Part shown: one piece after another, positions 42,760-51,851 of the stretch | Layout: the number at the start of each line of letters is the position of its first letter | How positions within the stretch are numbered: position 1 is the stretch's first letter | Source: Pseudonocardia sp. HH130630-07 | Lineage (GTDB): Bacteria; Actinomycetota; Actinomycetes; Mycobacteriales; Pseudonocardiaceae | Reading direction: 5' to 3' | DNA length: 64,000 bases | Assembly: GCF_001698125.1 (NCBI RefSeq) | Contig: NZ_CP013854.1 | Coordinates: 4,526,001-4,590,000, forward strand | Position numbers and translations under genes: made by a program | Notes under the pieces: generated by a model | The model's database searches: none | Told to the model about the DNA's origin: nothing | What the model saw: the letters and a program-made list of their open reading frames with translations, nothing else

Positions 42760-45549
42760 TCAGGCGGCTCCGCCGTCGCCGATCTGCGGACCTGCGGCCC
42801 GCGGGTCGTCGATCTTGTAGCCGGCCGCGGCCTCGGCCGCGGTCTCGCTCTTGACCTGGCCCTGCCCGGCCAGCGCGGTCAGCGCGCCGACCACGATGGA
42901 CTCGGCGTCGACGGCGAAGTGCCGCCGCACCGCCGGGCGGGTGTCGGACAGCCCGAACCCGTCGGTGCCCAGCGACAGGAACGGCGCCGGGGACCACTGG
43001 CGGATCTGGTCCGGCACGGCCCGCATCCAGTCCGAGACGGCGACGACCGGCGCGTCGGCGTGCTCGCCCTCGCCCAGCTTCGTCGTCACGTACGGGACGA
43101 CCGGAGTCTCACCCGGCTTGAGCAGGTTCGTGTGCTCGGCGTCGACGCCGTCGCGGCGCAGCTCGCCCCACGAGGTGACCGACCAGACCTCGGCCCGGAC
43201 GTCCCACTCGTCGGCCAGCATCTGCCGGGCCTGCAGCGCCCACGGCACCGAGACACCCGACGACAGCAGCCGCACGACCGGACCGTTGCCCTCCGGAGCC
43301 TGCTCGATGCGGTGCAGGCCGCGCAGGATGCCGTCGGTGTCGACGCCCTCGGGCTCCTTCGGGTGGACGTAGGGCTCGTTGTAGACGGTCAGGTAGTAGA
43401 TGACGTTCTCGGCGTCCTCACCGACCATCCGGCGCAGGCCGTCCTGCATGATGTGCGCGATCTCGTAGGAGAACGCCGGGTCGTAGGCGACGATCGCCGG
43501 GTTGGTCGCGGCCAGCAGCAGCGAGTGGCCGTCGTTGTGCTGCAGCCCCTCGCCGGTCAGCGTGGTGCGCCCGGCGGTGGCGCCGACCAGGAAGCCGCGG
43601 GCCATCTGGTCCGAGGCGGCCCAGATCGAGTCGCCGGTCCGCTGGAAGCCGAACATCGAGTAGAAGACGTAGACCGGGATCATCGGCTCGTCGTGCGTGG
43701 CGTACGACGTGCCCGCCGCGGTGAACGACCCGACCGACCCGGCCTCGTTGATGCCCTCGTGCAGGATCTGGCCCTGCTCGGACTCCTTGTAGGCGAGCAT
43801 CAGGTCGGCGTCGACCGAGGTGTAGTTCTGCCCGTTCGGGTTGTAGATCTTCTGGCTCGGGAACATCGAGTCCATGCCGAAGGTCCGGGCCTCGTCCGGG
43901 ATGATCGGCACGAACCGGCCGCCGATCTCCTTGTCCTTGATCAGCTCGCGGAGCAGCCGGACGAACGCCATCGTCGTGGCGACCTCCTGCTTGCCCGAGC
44001 CCTTCTTGGCGACGTCGTAGACCTTGTCGCCGGGCAGCACCAGCGCCTTGCTCGTGGTCCGGCGCGACGGCAGCGCCCCGCCGAGCTGACGGCGGCGGTC
44101 CCGCAGGTAGCGGATCGCCTCGTCGTTCTCGCCGGGGTGGTAGTACGGCGGCAGGTACGGGTCGGCCTCGAGCTGCTTGTCGCTGATCGGGATGCGCTGC
44201 TCGTCGCGGAACTGCTTGAGGTCGTCGAGCGTCAGCTTCTTCATCTGGTGGGTGGCGTTGCGGCCCGCGAAGTGCGTGCCCAGGCCGTAGCCCTTGATGG
44301 TCTTGGCCAGGATGACGGTCGGCTGGCCGTGGTGCGCGGTCGCCGCGGCGTAGGCGGCGTGCACCTTGCGGTAGTCGTGGCCGCCGCGCTTGAGGTTCCA
44401 GATCTCGGCGTCGCTCATCGGCTCGACGAGGGACTTGGTCCGCGGGTCGCGGCCGAAGAAGTGGTCGCGGACGTACGCGCCGTCGTTGGCCTTGTAGGTC
44501 TGGTAGTCGCCGTCCGGCGTGCTGTTCATCAGGTTGATCAGGGCGCCGTCGCGGTCGCCGTGCAGCAGCGAGTCCCACTCGCGGCCCCACACGACCTTGA
44601 TCACGTTCCAGCCGGCGCCCCGGAAGAACGCCTCCAGCTCCTGGATGATCTTGCCGTTGCCGCGGACCGGCCCGTCGAGCCGCTGCAGGTTGCAGTTCAC
44701 GACGAACGTGAGGTTGTCGAGGCCCTCGTTCGCCGCGACGTGGATCATGCCGCGGGACTCCGGCTCGTCCATCTCGCCGTCGCCGAGGAACGCCCAGACG
44801 TGCTGGTCACGGGTGTCGGAGAAGCCGCGGTCGCCCAGGTACCGGTTGAACCGGGCCTGCATGATCGCGTTCATCGGGCCGATGCCCATCGAGACCGTGG
44901 GGAACTCCCAGAAGTCCGGCATGAGGCGCGGGTGCGGGTAGGACGGCAGCCCGCCGCCCGGACCGGCGTGGCTCAGTTCCTGGCGGAAGCCGTCGAGACG
45001 GTCCTCCGACAGCCGGCCCTCGAGGAACGCGCGGGCGTAGATGCCGGGGGAGGCGTGCCCCTGGATGTAGATCTGGTCACCACCACCCGGGTGGTCCTTG
45101 CCACGGAAGAAGTGGTTGAACCCGACCTCGTAGAGCGTCGCCGACGAGGCGTAGGACGAGATGTGCCCGCCGACACCGATGCCCGGCCGCTGCGCGCGGT
45201 GCACGGTCATCGCCGCGTTCCAGCGCAGCCAGCGCCGGTAGGTCCGCTCGACGTCCTCGTCACCCGGGAACCAGGGCTCCTGGTCGGTCGGGATCGTGTT
45301 GACGTAGTCGGTGGTGGTGAGCGACGGCACACCGACGTGCTTCTCACGGGCGCGCTGCAGCATCGTCAGCATCAGGTAGCGGGCGCGCTGCTGGCCGGCG
45401 TTGTCGAGGACCGCGTCGAAGGACTCCAGCCACTCGGCGGTCTCCTCCGGGTCGATGTCCGGCAGGTGGGAGGCCAGCCCGCCCCGGATGACGTTGACAC
45501 GACGCGGCTCCCCGCTGTCGCTACCGGCCCTGCTGCTCTGCGCGGTCAA
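42760..45549 (-). CDS. aceE: Pyruvate dehydrogenase E1 component, homodimeric (AceE)
   Basis: 929-aa ThDP enzyme that decarboxylates pyruvate and acetylates the lipoyl E2. It matches homodimeric actinobacterial AceE: DIDPEETAEWLES, TDYVNTIP, GVGGHISSYASSATLYEVGF, the ThDP motif GDGEMDEPESRG and the C-terminal SVTSWGELRRDGV. I chose TTG 45549 because GGGAG lies 5 nt upstream and similarity begins just after; the frame is open to 45864. It lies next to fasR/fab genes as in mycobacteria (Rv2241). A hairpin terminator follows. Confidence 0.96.
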   Translation of the reverse strand: MTAQSSRAGSDSGEPRRVNVIRGGLASHLPDIDPEETAEWLESFDAVLDNAGQQRARYLMLTMLQRAREKHVGVPSLTTTDYVNTIPTDQEPWFPGDEDVERTYRRWLRWNAAMTVHRAQRPGIGVGGHISSYASSATLYEVGFNHFFRGKDHPGGGDQIYIQGHASPGIYARAFLEGRLSEDRLDGFRQELSHAGPGGGLPSYPHPRLMPDFWEFPTVSMGIGPMNAIMQARFNRYLGDRGFSDTRDQHVWAFLGDGEMDEPESRGMIHVAANEGLDNLTFVVNCNLQRLDGPVRGNGKIIQELEAFFRGAGWNVIKVVWGREWDSLLHGDRDGALINLMNSTPDGDYQTYKANDGAYVRDHFFGRDPRTKSLVEPMSDAEIWNLKRGGHDYRKVHAAYAAATAHHGQPTVILAKTIKGYGLGTHFAGRNATHQMKKLTLDDLKQFRDEQRIPISDKQLEADPYLPPYYHPGENDEAIRYLRDRRRQLGGALPSRRTTSKALVLPGDKVYDVAKKGSGKQEVATTMAFVRLLRELIKDKEIGGRFVPIIPDEARTFGMDSMFPSQKIYNPNGQNYTSVDADLMLAYKESEQGQILHEGINEAGSVGSFTAAGTSYATHDEPMIPVYVFYSMFGFQRTGDSIWAASDQMARGFLVGATAGRTTLTGEGLQHNDGHSLLLAATNPAIVAYDPAFSYEIAHIMQDGLRRMVGEDAENVIYYLTVYNEPYVHPKEPEGVDTDGILRGLHRIEQAPEGNGPVVRLLSSGVSVPWALQARQMLADEWDVRAEVWSVTSWGELRRDGVDAEHTNLLKPGETPVVPYVTTKLGEGEHADAPVVAVSDWMRAVPDQIRQWSPAPFLSLGTDGFGLSDTRPAVRRHFAVDAESIVVGALTALAGQGQVKSETAAEAAAGYKIDDPRAAGPQIGDGGAA

Positions 45550-45974
45550 GGGTTCTCCCTGCCTGGTCAAGTCGGTGGCCGGAGTACCCGGCCCTGTCGT
45601 CCTCACGTTCTGGTGTGCGGCCGGAGCCCCCGGATCGGCGGGGCGCAGGACGCGGTGCTGCCAGCCGGATCGAGCGGACGTGGCGGACCCTGGCGTCCAT
45701 GGTGCCCGTTCCGGCGTGGGCCCGAAACTCGCGTCGACGAGGGACGATCGGTAACGGGGCGTTCCGGCGAGGATAGGTACTACTCGGACGTAAGTGAACG
45801 GACGGTGGGGTGACCTGGTTCTCCCGCCCGGTGGTGGCGCCGACGGGTGCGGGCGCTTGCGCACGGTGACGCCCGCGTGTTCGGATGCCGCATCCGATTT
45901 CGCGTGAGGGGTGGCGCCTGCCCGCGGAACCGAAGACGATGGACTGCGTGAGCAGCGTGAAAGGGGAACGAGTG
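45550..45974. other. 425-bp divergent intergenic region between aceE and the DUF3052 gene
   Basis: No convincing gene. It should hold the aceE and DUF3052 promoters: reading leftwards, TATCCT near 45770-45775 is a possible -10. The open frames crossing it are extensions of aceE or shadows. Confidence 0.55.
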
Positions 45975-46403
45975 GTGACCGCGGCTGATGCCGGTGCGTC
46001 CGACATCGCGGGGAAGCTCGGCGTCGAGTCGGGCATGATCGTCCAGGAGCTGGGATACGACACCGACGTCGACGACCAGGTCAGACAGGCCGTCGAGGAC
46101 ACGATCGGTGAGGAACTGCTGGACGAGGACGCCCAGGAGGTCATCGACGTCGTCCTCCTGTGGTTCCGCGATGGCGACGGAGACCTGGTCGACACCCTGG
46201 TCGACGCCCGTACCCCACTCGCCGACGACGGCGTGGTCTGGGTACTGACCCCGAAGACCGGCAGGGACGGGCACCTCCAGCCGTCCGAGATCGCGGAGGC
46301 GGCACCGACCGCCGGCCTGTCACAGACGTCGAACGCGACGATCGGTGACGACTGGGTCGGGTCGAAGCTCGTCCCGCCGAAGCAGGGAAAGGGCAAGCGC
46401 TGA
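45975..46403 (+). CDS. DUF3052 protein (Rv2239c-like)
   Basis: 142-aa acidic protein of the actinobacterial DUF3052 family. It is recognised by AGKLGVESGMIVQELGYDTD at the start, EVIDVVLLWFRDGDGDLVD, and the basic tail KQGKGKR. AGGGGA lies 7 nt before GTG 45975. It lies between aceE and ahpE exactly as in mycobacteria. No catalytic motif; function unknown. The ahpE start follows by 5 nt. Confidence 0.88.
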   Translation: MTAADAGASDIAGKLGVESGMIVQELGYDTDVDDQVRQAVEDTIGEELLDEDAQEVIDVVLLWFRDGDGDLVDTLVDARTPLADDGVVWVLTPKTGRDGHLQPSEIAEAAPTAGLSQTSNATIGDDWVGSKLVPPKQGKGKR

Positions 46404-46408
46404 ACGCC

Positions 46409-46864
46409 GTGACCGTCGGTGCCACGGCCCCGACCTTCGCCCTGCCCGACCAGAACCGGTCCGAGGTCACCCTGGAGTCCGTACTCGGGTCGGGGCGCAG
46501 CGCCCTGCTCGTGTTCTACCCGTTCGCGTTCTCCGGGCTCTGCGGTGGCGAGCTCACCGCGGTCCAGGAGTCGATCGACGGGTTCCAGAACTCCTCGACC
46601 CAGGTCCTGGCGATCTCGTGCGATCCGACGTACTCGTTGGGTGCCTGGGCCGAGGCCTCGGGGTACACGTTCCCGTTGCTGTCGGACTTCTGGCCGCACG
46701 GTGAGGTGGCGTCGGCGTACGGGGTCCTCGAGCCGGCGAAGGGGATGGCCGTGCGCGGCACGTTCCTGGTCCGGCCGGACGGGATCGTGTCGTTCGCCGA
46801 GGTGAACAGCCCCGGGGAGCCGCGGGACCAGGACGGATGGCGCCGGGCGATCGACGCTCTGTGA
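46409..46864 (+). CDS. ahpE: AhpE-type one-cysteine peroxiredoxin
   Basis: 151-aa peroxiredoxin reducing peroxides. The peroxidatic cysteine is C45 in FAFSGLCGGEL, the same residue number as in Mycobacterium tuberculosis AhpE; YPFAFSG and FPLLSDFWPHG are family motifs. A second cysteine, C71 (AISCDPTYS), is present where the mycobacterial enzyme has none that I recall, so an intramolecular disulfide is possible. GTG 46409 is 5 nt after the DUF3052 stop; same operon. Confidence 0.93.
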   Translation: MTVGATAPTFALPDQNRSEVTLESVLGSGRSALLVFYPFAFSGLCGGELTAVQESIDGFQNSSTQVLAISCDPTYSLGAWAEASGYTFPLLSDFWPHGEVASAYGVLEPAKGMAVRGTFLVRPDGIVSFAEVNSPGEPRDQDGWRRAIDAL

Positions 46865-46878
46865 CACCTTTCGACGGG

Positions 46879-46896
46879 CCCGGGCTCCGGCCCGGG
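46879..46896 (+). terminator. Terminator after ahpE
   Basis: CCCGGGC-TCCG-GCCCGGG, a 7-bp stem with a 4-nt loop followed by TTCT, lies 14 nt after the ahpE stop and just before the tRNA gene. Confidence 0.65.
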
Positions 46897-46901
46897 TTCT
46901 C

Positions 46902-46973
46902 GGGCGCGTAGCTCAGCGGGAGAGCACTCGGTTTACACCCGAGCGGTCGCAGGTTCGAACCCTGCCGCGCCCA
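46902..46973 (+). tRNA. tRNA-Val (UAC anticodon)
   Basis: 72-nt cloverleaf. Acceptor GGGCGCG pairs with CGCGCCC; the D arm is GCTC...GAGC; the anticodon stem CTCGG/CCGAG encloses TTTACAC, giving anticodon TAC (valine). T arm GCAGG-TTCGAAC-CCTGC. CCA is not encoded (the 3' end reads ACCC). An IS element starts 15 bp downstream. Confidence 0.95.
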
Positions 46974-46988
46974 CCCTGACGTCGCCTA

Positions 46989-47930
46989 GGGCGTGTCTCC
47001 CAGATAGGCGGAGCGGGGTGCGCGATGCTTGATCGGTGCCGCGTACCGCTGTCCTGACTGATGTCCAGTGGGCCCGTCTGGCGCCGCTGTTGCCCTCCTC
47101 CGAGGGTCGTCGCGGGCGCCCGTTCCGCGATGACCGCCGGGTGATCGAGGGGATCATCTACCGGTATCGGTGCGGGCTTCCCTGGCGCGACGTCCCAGCC
47201 GAGTTCGGGCCGTGGCAGACGTTGTGGAAGCGGCACCGCCGCTACAGCGGCGACGGCACCTGGGACCACATCCTGGCTGCTCTTCTGGTCGAGGCCGACG
47301 CCGCCGAGGTGCTCGGGTGGGCGGTCAGCGTGGACTCCACGATCATCCGTGCCCACCAGCACGCCGCGACCCTCAAGCGCGACACAGGGGGCCGGATCGA
47401 ACTACACGAATCTGCTCGCCGAACCAGCAGATCACGCGCTGGGACGGTCCCGCGGAGGGCTGTCGACGAAGATCCACCAGCTCGTTGACGGGCACGGCCG
47501 CCCGCTGGTGGTCCTCCTCGGCCCCGGCCAGGGCGGCGACTCGCCAATGTTTCCGCACCTGATGGCGCGCCTGAGCATCGCCCGACCGGGCCCGGGACGA
47601 CCCCGGACCCGGCCTGAACGCGTGCGCGCGGACAAGGCCTACTCCTCACGCGCGATCCGCCGGCACCTGCGCGAGCGCCGGATCATCGCTGTCATTCCGG
47701 AGCCCTCTGACCAGCAGGGACACCGCAAACGACGGGGCTCACGCGGTGGCCGACCGCCCGCATTCGATCCGGTCGACTACCGAAACCGCAACGTCGTCGA
47801 GCGCGGGTTCTGCCACGTCAAGCAGTGGCGCGGGCTGGCCACCCGTTACGACAAGCTCGCCCTGACCTTCCGCGGCGGCGCCGTCCTGAAGGCAATCGTC
47901 ACCTGGCTCCGCGCATTGGGAGACACGCCC
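46989..47930 (+). mobile_element. IS5-family (IS427-like) insertion sequence copy 1, 942 bp
   Basis: The inverted ends GGGCGTGTCTCCCA (left, 46989) and TGGGAGACACGCCC (right, ending 47930) are perfect over 14 bp. They are flanked by TA duplications (46987-46988, 47931-47932), the TA target typical of the IS427 group. Two overlapping ORFs encode the transposase by frameshift. The insertion is 15 bp downstream of tRNA-Val. A second, inverted copy lies at 53083-54192. Confidence 0.92.
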
Positions 47931-47933
47931 TAG
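47036..47933 (+). CDS. IS5-family transposase in two overlapping frames (programmed frameshift)
   Basis: The first frame (47036-47488) encodes the N-terminal DUF4096-type domain (LTDVQWARLAPLLPSSEGRRG, WRDVPAEFGPWQTLWKRHRR) and the first catalytic Asp (VSVDSTIIRAHQ). The second frame (to 47933) carries the rest, with GRSRGGLSTKIHQLVD, ADKAYSSRAIRR (second Asp) and NVVERGFCHVKQWR (Glu). The switch from frame one to frame two is +1 and should occur near 47385-47400, around CAGGGGGCC. The stop codon TAG is completed by the TA target duplication. Both parts look intact, so the copy may be active. Confidence 0.85.
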
Positions 47934-48186
47934 TCCCGATCGGGCGGGCAGACGTCATCGCCGTGCCTCGGGCACGGCTGCGTCACCATCGTCCGGTCGA
48001 TCCCGTTGCTCCCGGCGGCTCCGTCCGTCTCCGAGCAACGTCCGCGAGCGACCGGGTTCAACGGCCGCGTCCGCCGAGGGTGACCGGGCCCGAGCCCGGC
48101 GGCTGCTCCGGTCTTCGCCCGGGCCTCGCGGCGCCGGATGCCGGGACGAACGAGAGGGTCGGCGCCCGGTCATAGACGCAGCCCGA

Positions 48187-48789
48187 TCACAGACGCAGCG
48201 CGGCCATCGCGTGCGACACCAGCCAGTCCCGGCGCTGCTCGAGCGTCCAGTCGCCGTGGTCGCGGCGCAGATTCTCCCACGCGCCGTAACCGAAGAAGAA
48301 CCACAGGACGTCGGCGACGGCGGCCGGATCGCCGGCAGAGCCGGTGGACAGCTCGACGACGCGGTCGGCGAAACGGCGCACGACCGGCCGGAACCAGCCG
48401 GTCGCCCCGTCGAGTGCGGAGTCTGCGAGCTCGTCGTGCGGGGCGGCGCTGAAGATGATGTGCGACGTCCGGTGGTAGGCGGGCACCGAGACGCAGGCGG
48501 CCCCGAGTCCGGCGACGACCTCGGCGGGGTCCGTGCACCGGGCCAGGAGCCCGTCGACGTCGACCGTCTCCGCGCCGACGTGCCACTCCTCGACCAGCGT
48601 GCTGAACACGCCCGCCTTGCCCCCAGCGACGGAGTACACGGTGGCCGGTGAGACATCGGCGTGCTCGGCGATCTGCTCGACCGTCGTCCGCATGAGCCCG
48701 TGGCGCTCGAACAGCACGGCACCGGCCTCGACGATCTCACGGCGGGTGCGCTCGGCCCGGCGTCGGCGGCGGTCTTCGGTCGCGGACAT
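48187..48789 (-). CDS. TetR-family transcriptional regulator
   Basis: 200-aa regulator. The N-terminal TetR HTH is at about 14-60 (TRREIVEAGAVLFERHG ... VEQIAEHADVSPATVY), where YSVAGGKAGVFSTLV is the end of the helix-turn-helix unit. The C-terminal ligand domain has no recognisable specificity. Start ATG 48789. The region upstream holds two 15-bp direct repeats with a GTAGTG core, probably its operators, shared with the divergent membrane-protein genes at 49023 onward. Confidence 0.88.
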   Translation of the reverse strand: MSATEDRRRRRAERTRREIVEAGAVLFERHGLMRTTVEQIAEHADVSPATVYSVAGGKAGVFSTLVEEWHVGAETVDVDGLLARCTDPAEVVAGLGAACVSVPAYHRTSHIIFSAAPHDELADSALDGATGWFRPVVRRFADRVVELSTGSAGDPAAVADVLWFFFGYGAWENLRRDHGDWTLEQRRDWLVSHAMAALRL

Positions 48790-48821
48790 ACCGGCATCCT
48801 AGAATCTAGAGCTTGACTCTG

Positions 48822-48860
48822 ACTACTGAGGTAGTGCTCTAATTGCTGAAGTAGTGGTCT
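48822..48860. promoter_or_regulatory. Candidate TetR operators: dyad and 20-bp-period direct repeats
   Basis: CTGAGGTAGTGCTCT (48826-48840) and CTGAAGTAGTGGTCT (48846-48860) match at 13 of 15 positions and are exactly 20 bp apart. The first overlaps a dyad ACTAC-TGAG-GTAGT (48822-48835). They lie 33-71 bp upstream of the tetR start. Confidence 0.55.
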
Positions 48861-49022
48861 GCCATGCCTGGATCGTGGAGACGGTCTCCGGGCTCTCGAC
48901 GATGAGGAAGTTGCCGTCGTGTCCGTTCACGCACGCTGTCGAACTCTGGTCTCGTCACCCGCTCCGCCCGGCCCGTCCGCCGGCGGAGGTGGCGCCGCCA
49001 CGCCGGATGGAGGCACCGTCTG

Positions 49023-49817
49023 ATGCCCGCGGCACCCTCGGAGTCCGCCGGGCGGGACACGGTTCCGATCATGGAACGTGCCGTCGCCCGCTCGGCGGAG
49101 GACGGAGCGGGCACACGTCCCCCGCGGCTGATCTCCGACACCGCCCGCTACGTCGTCGCGACCGTGGTCACCGTGGTGCTGGCAGCGGCCTACGGGGCCG
49201 TCGTCGCGGCGGTGGAACCGGGCAGCGTCGGGTCGCTGCGGTTCATCGTCTCGCTCTACTTCGGCGCCTGGAGCGTCTACTCGCTGTTCTACGCCGCCCT
49301 CACCTGGGCCGTCCTGCACCGCGCGGACGGATACCAGCTGGTGGGGTGGCTGACCGAGGACCGGCAGGGGCGCCGGCGTCGGCGGCGCACCGAGTGGCTC
49401 GCCGGCAGCGGTGGTCCCTACGGGGCCGTGTCCTTCTGCGCCGCAGCGATCGGGGCGGTGGCCGCCGCCTCGATCGTGCCGCAGCTGCGCGGGGACCCGC
49501 TCGTCATCGTGCTCGCGGTCCTGGTCGTGGCGTCGTCGTGGCTGCTGATCCTCGTCGTCTACACGGTGCACTACGCCCGGGAGAACACCCAGCGCGGCGG
49601 ACTGGCGTTCCACGGCGTCGACGACGACGGCCCGCCGCGACTGGCCGACTACCTCTATCTCGCGATCCAGGTCGGTACCGCCTACAACGGCGCCGACGTG
49701 GTCGCGACCAGCCGTGCCATGCGCCGCACCGTCACCGGCCACGCGGTCGTCGCCTTCGTCTACAACACCGTCCTCATCGCACTACTCGTCTCGCTGCTCG
49801 TCACCGTCACCACCTGA
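49023..49817 (+). CDS. DUF1345 membrane protein
   Basis: 264-aa integral membrane protein of the DUF1345 family. It is recognised by the C-terminal YLAIQVGTAYNGADVVATSRAMRR ... FVYNTVLIALLVSLL pattern (shown in part). Five membrane segments are expected at about 42-62, 72-94, 134-153, 160-184 and 242-262. The start is ATG 49023, with MERAVARS at 49071 as alternative. First of several membrane or redox genes divergent from tetR. Function unknown. Confidence 0.8.
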   Translation: MPAAPSESAGRDTVPIMERAVARSAEDGAGTRPPRLISDTARYVVATVVTVVLAAAYGAVVAAVEPGSVGSLRFIVSLYFGAWSVYSLFYAALTWAVLHRADGYQLVGWLTEDRQGRRRRRRTEWLAGSGGPYGAVSFCAAAIGAVAAASIVPQLRGDPLVIVLAVLVVASSWLLILVVYTVHYARENTQRGGLAFHGVDDDGPPRLADYLYLAIQVGTAYNGADVVATSRAMRRTVTGHAVVAFVYNTVLIALLVSLLVTVTT

Positions 49818-49860
49818 CGGCCCTCCACTGCAGAACACCCAGCCATCCAGGAGATCCGCG

Positions 49861-50802
49861 ATGAAGATGCCGAACACGACCGACGATGCCCCGGCCGGTA
49901 CGACCGGGACGAGCTACGTCGACCAGGCCGGGCGCGGTGAGCACCGGTGGTGGCGCTACCTGCTGGGGCTCGTGGTCGTCCTCGTCCTGTACTTCGTCGT
50001 CGGGACCGCGGCCAGCCTGGCGCTCACCTACGCGTTCACCGGTGGGTTCGACATCTCCGCGCTCGGCCCGGTTGCCGGCTTCGTGGTCACCATGGCGGGC
50101 TTCCCGTTCTTCCTCGCCGGCATCGTCCTGGCCGTCACCCGGGTCCACCGCCGTCCCCTCCGGACGCTGGTCACGGGCCGGGCGAGGATCGAATGGCGTC
50201 GCGTCGGCCAGGGTTTCGCGATCTGGCTCGCGCTGTGGTGCCTGGTCGCCGCCGGTCAGTTCGCGCTGGCTCCCGGCTCGTTCTCCGTCGGTGACGACCT
50301 GGCGGCACTCGCGCTGTTCGCGCCGCTCGCCCTCGTCCTGACCGCGATCCAGACCACCACCGAGAAACTGTTCTTCCGGGGTTACGTCGTGCAGGCCGCG
50401 AGCCGGGTGTGGGGGAACCGGGTGTTCCTCGCGCTGGTCTCCGCGGTGGCCTTCACGTCGGTCCATCTGGGGAACCCGGAAGCCGGCTCGGGCGGCTGGC
50501 TGACGGTGTTCACCGGCTACTTCCTCGGCACCGGGCTGATCTGGGTCGTCGTCTCCCTGATCGACGGCACCACCGAGCTCGCCATCGGCGCGCACTTCGC
50601 CAACAACACCGCGGGCTTCCTGCTCCTCGGCACGGCGGGAACCGTGGTCAGCACGCCCGCACTGTTCACGATCGCCCGGTTCGACCCGGTCCTGAGCGCA
50701 CTCTCGTCGGTGATCATCGCGGCGCTGTTCCTGGTGATCGTGCTGCGGTTCCTCAAGCGGGACCGCACGCCGGCACGGTCCGCCGACACGTCGGCGCAGT
50801 GA
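49861..50802 (+). CDS. CPBP-family intramembrane protease homologue
   Basis: 313-aa polytopic protein with the CPBP (Rce1/abortive-infection-like) fold. Motif 1, normally EExxxR, reads EKLFFRG, so the second Glu is Lys. Motif 2 is FTSVHLG and motif 3 is HFANNT. Members cleave CAAX proteins or act in bacteriocin self-immunity. The lost Glu may reduce or abolish proteolysis, though the first Glu and both His motifs remain. GGAGA precedes ATG 49861. Follows the DUF1345 gene by 43 bp. Confidence 0.82.
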   Translation: MKMPNTTDDAPAGTTGTSYVDQAGRGEHRWWRYLLGLVVVLVLYFVVGTAASLALTYAFTGGFDISALGPVAGFVVTMAGFPFFLAGIVLAVTRVHRRPLRTLVTGRARIEWRRVGQGFAIWLALWCLVAAGQFALAPGSFSVGDDLAALALFAPLALVLTAIQTTTEKLFFRGYVVQAASRVWGNRVFLALVSAVAFTSVHLGNPEAGSGGWLTVFTGYFLGTGLIWVVVSLIDGTTELAIGAHFANNTAGFLLLGTAGTVVSTPALFTIARFDPVLSALSSVIIAALFLVIVLRFLKRDRTPARSADTSAQ

Positions 50803-50860
50803 CGCGACCGCCGGAACACCGCTCCCGCATGCACGACGAGACACGTCGGAGGAGACGTCG

Positions 50861-51718
50861 ATGACCACCGTGCTGGTGACGACAGCGACCGGACAGATCG
50901 GTTCGGCACTGGTTCCGATGCTCGCCGAGCGAGGAACCACGGTCCGGGCCATGACCCGCAGGACGCCCGCCCCCGGTGTCGTCGACGCCCGGGCCGAGGT
51001 CGCCGTCGCCGACCTCGACGACACCGGGAGCCTCCGTGCGGCACTCGACGGCGTCGACGCGCTGTTCCTCAACACCCCGTCCTCGCAGCACGCCGCCGAG
51101 CAGCAGATACGGGCCGCCGACCTGGCCGCGGCCGCCGCCGTGCGTCGCGTGGTGCTGCTCTCCCAGCTCGCCGCCGACGAGGACTCGCCGGTGCGCTTCC
51201 TCCGCTGGCACGCCCGGGTCGAACGACACCTCGGCACCCTCCCGCTCGAGGTCGTCGTGCTCCGCCCCAACCTGTTCCTGCAGGGGCTGCTGGCCATCGC
51301 GCCCGCGATCCGGGAGCACGGCACGCTCGGCGCCCCCATCGGAGACGCCCGCATCAGCATGGTCGACACCCGCGACATCGCAGCGGTCGCCGCGACCGTG
51401 CTGCTCGACGACGGTCACGCCGGCGCCGTCCACACGCTCACCGGACCCGCCGCGGTCACCCACACCCAGGCGGCCCGGGCCATCGCCGCGGCCACGGGCA
51501 CCCCCGTCGAGTTCCGCGACCTGTCCGAGGCCCGGTTCGCCGCGGTCCTGGACGGCGTCCTGCCGGCGTGGCAGATCGACGGACTGCTCGAGGACTACGC
51601 CCACTACCGCCGCGGCGAGGCGGCAGCGGTGGACCCCGCTGTTCCCGAGATCCTCGGCCGGCCGGCCCTGGACCTCGCCGCGTTCGCCCGTCACCACCGC
51701 CGGGCCTTCGGCGGCTGA
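50861..51718 (+). CDS. NmrA-like NAD(P)-binding protein (atypical SDR)
   Basis: 285-aa Rossmann-fold protein. The N-terminal nucleotide motif is VLVTTATGQIGSAL (TATGQIG in place of GATGxxG). LFLNTPSSQ, VVLLSQL and VVVLRPNLFLQ follow, as in NmrA/HSCARG-type redox sensors and NAD(P)H:quinone reductase-like proteins. GGAGGAGA lies before ATG 50861. No Tyr-x3-Lys catalytic pair is evident. A redox-sensing or oxidoreductase role is inferred. Confidence 0.82.
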   Translation: MTTVLVTTATGQIGSALVPMLAERGTTVRAMTRRTPAPGVVDARAEVAVADLDDTGSLRAALDGVDALFLNTPSSQHAAEQQIRAADLAAAAAVRRVVLLSQLAADEDSPVRFLRWHARVERHLGTLPLEVVVLRPNLFLQGLLAIAPAIREHGTLGAPIGDARISMVDTRDIAAVAATVLLDDGHAGAVHTLTGPAAVTHTQAARAIAAATGTPVEFRDLSEARFAAVLDGVLPAWQIDGLLEDYAHYRRGEAAAVDPAVPEILGRPALDLAAFARHHRRAFGG

Positions 51719-51851
51719 CCGCCCCCGGCCCGTCCGCGGTGTCGGCTGCGGTGTCCGCCGGTCCATTCCGATGAGGATCGCCGCTGCGGCCGGTCCACCG
51801 TGCGGGAGACCGATCTCCGCACGGGCCGCTATCACGGGGTGAGGACCGGAC

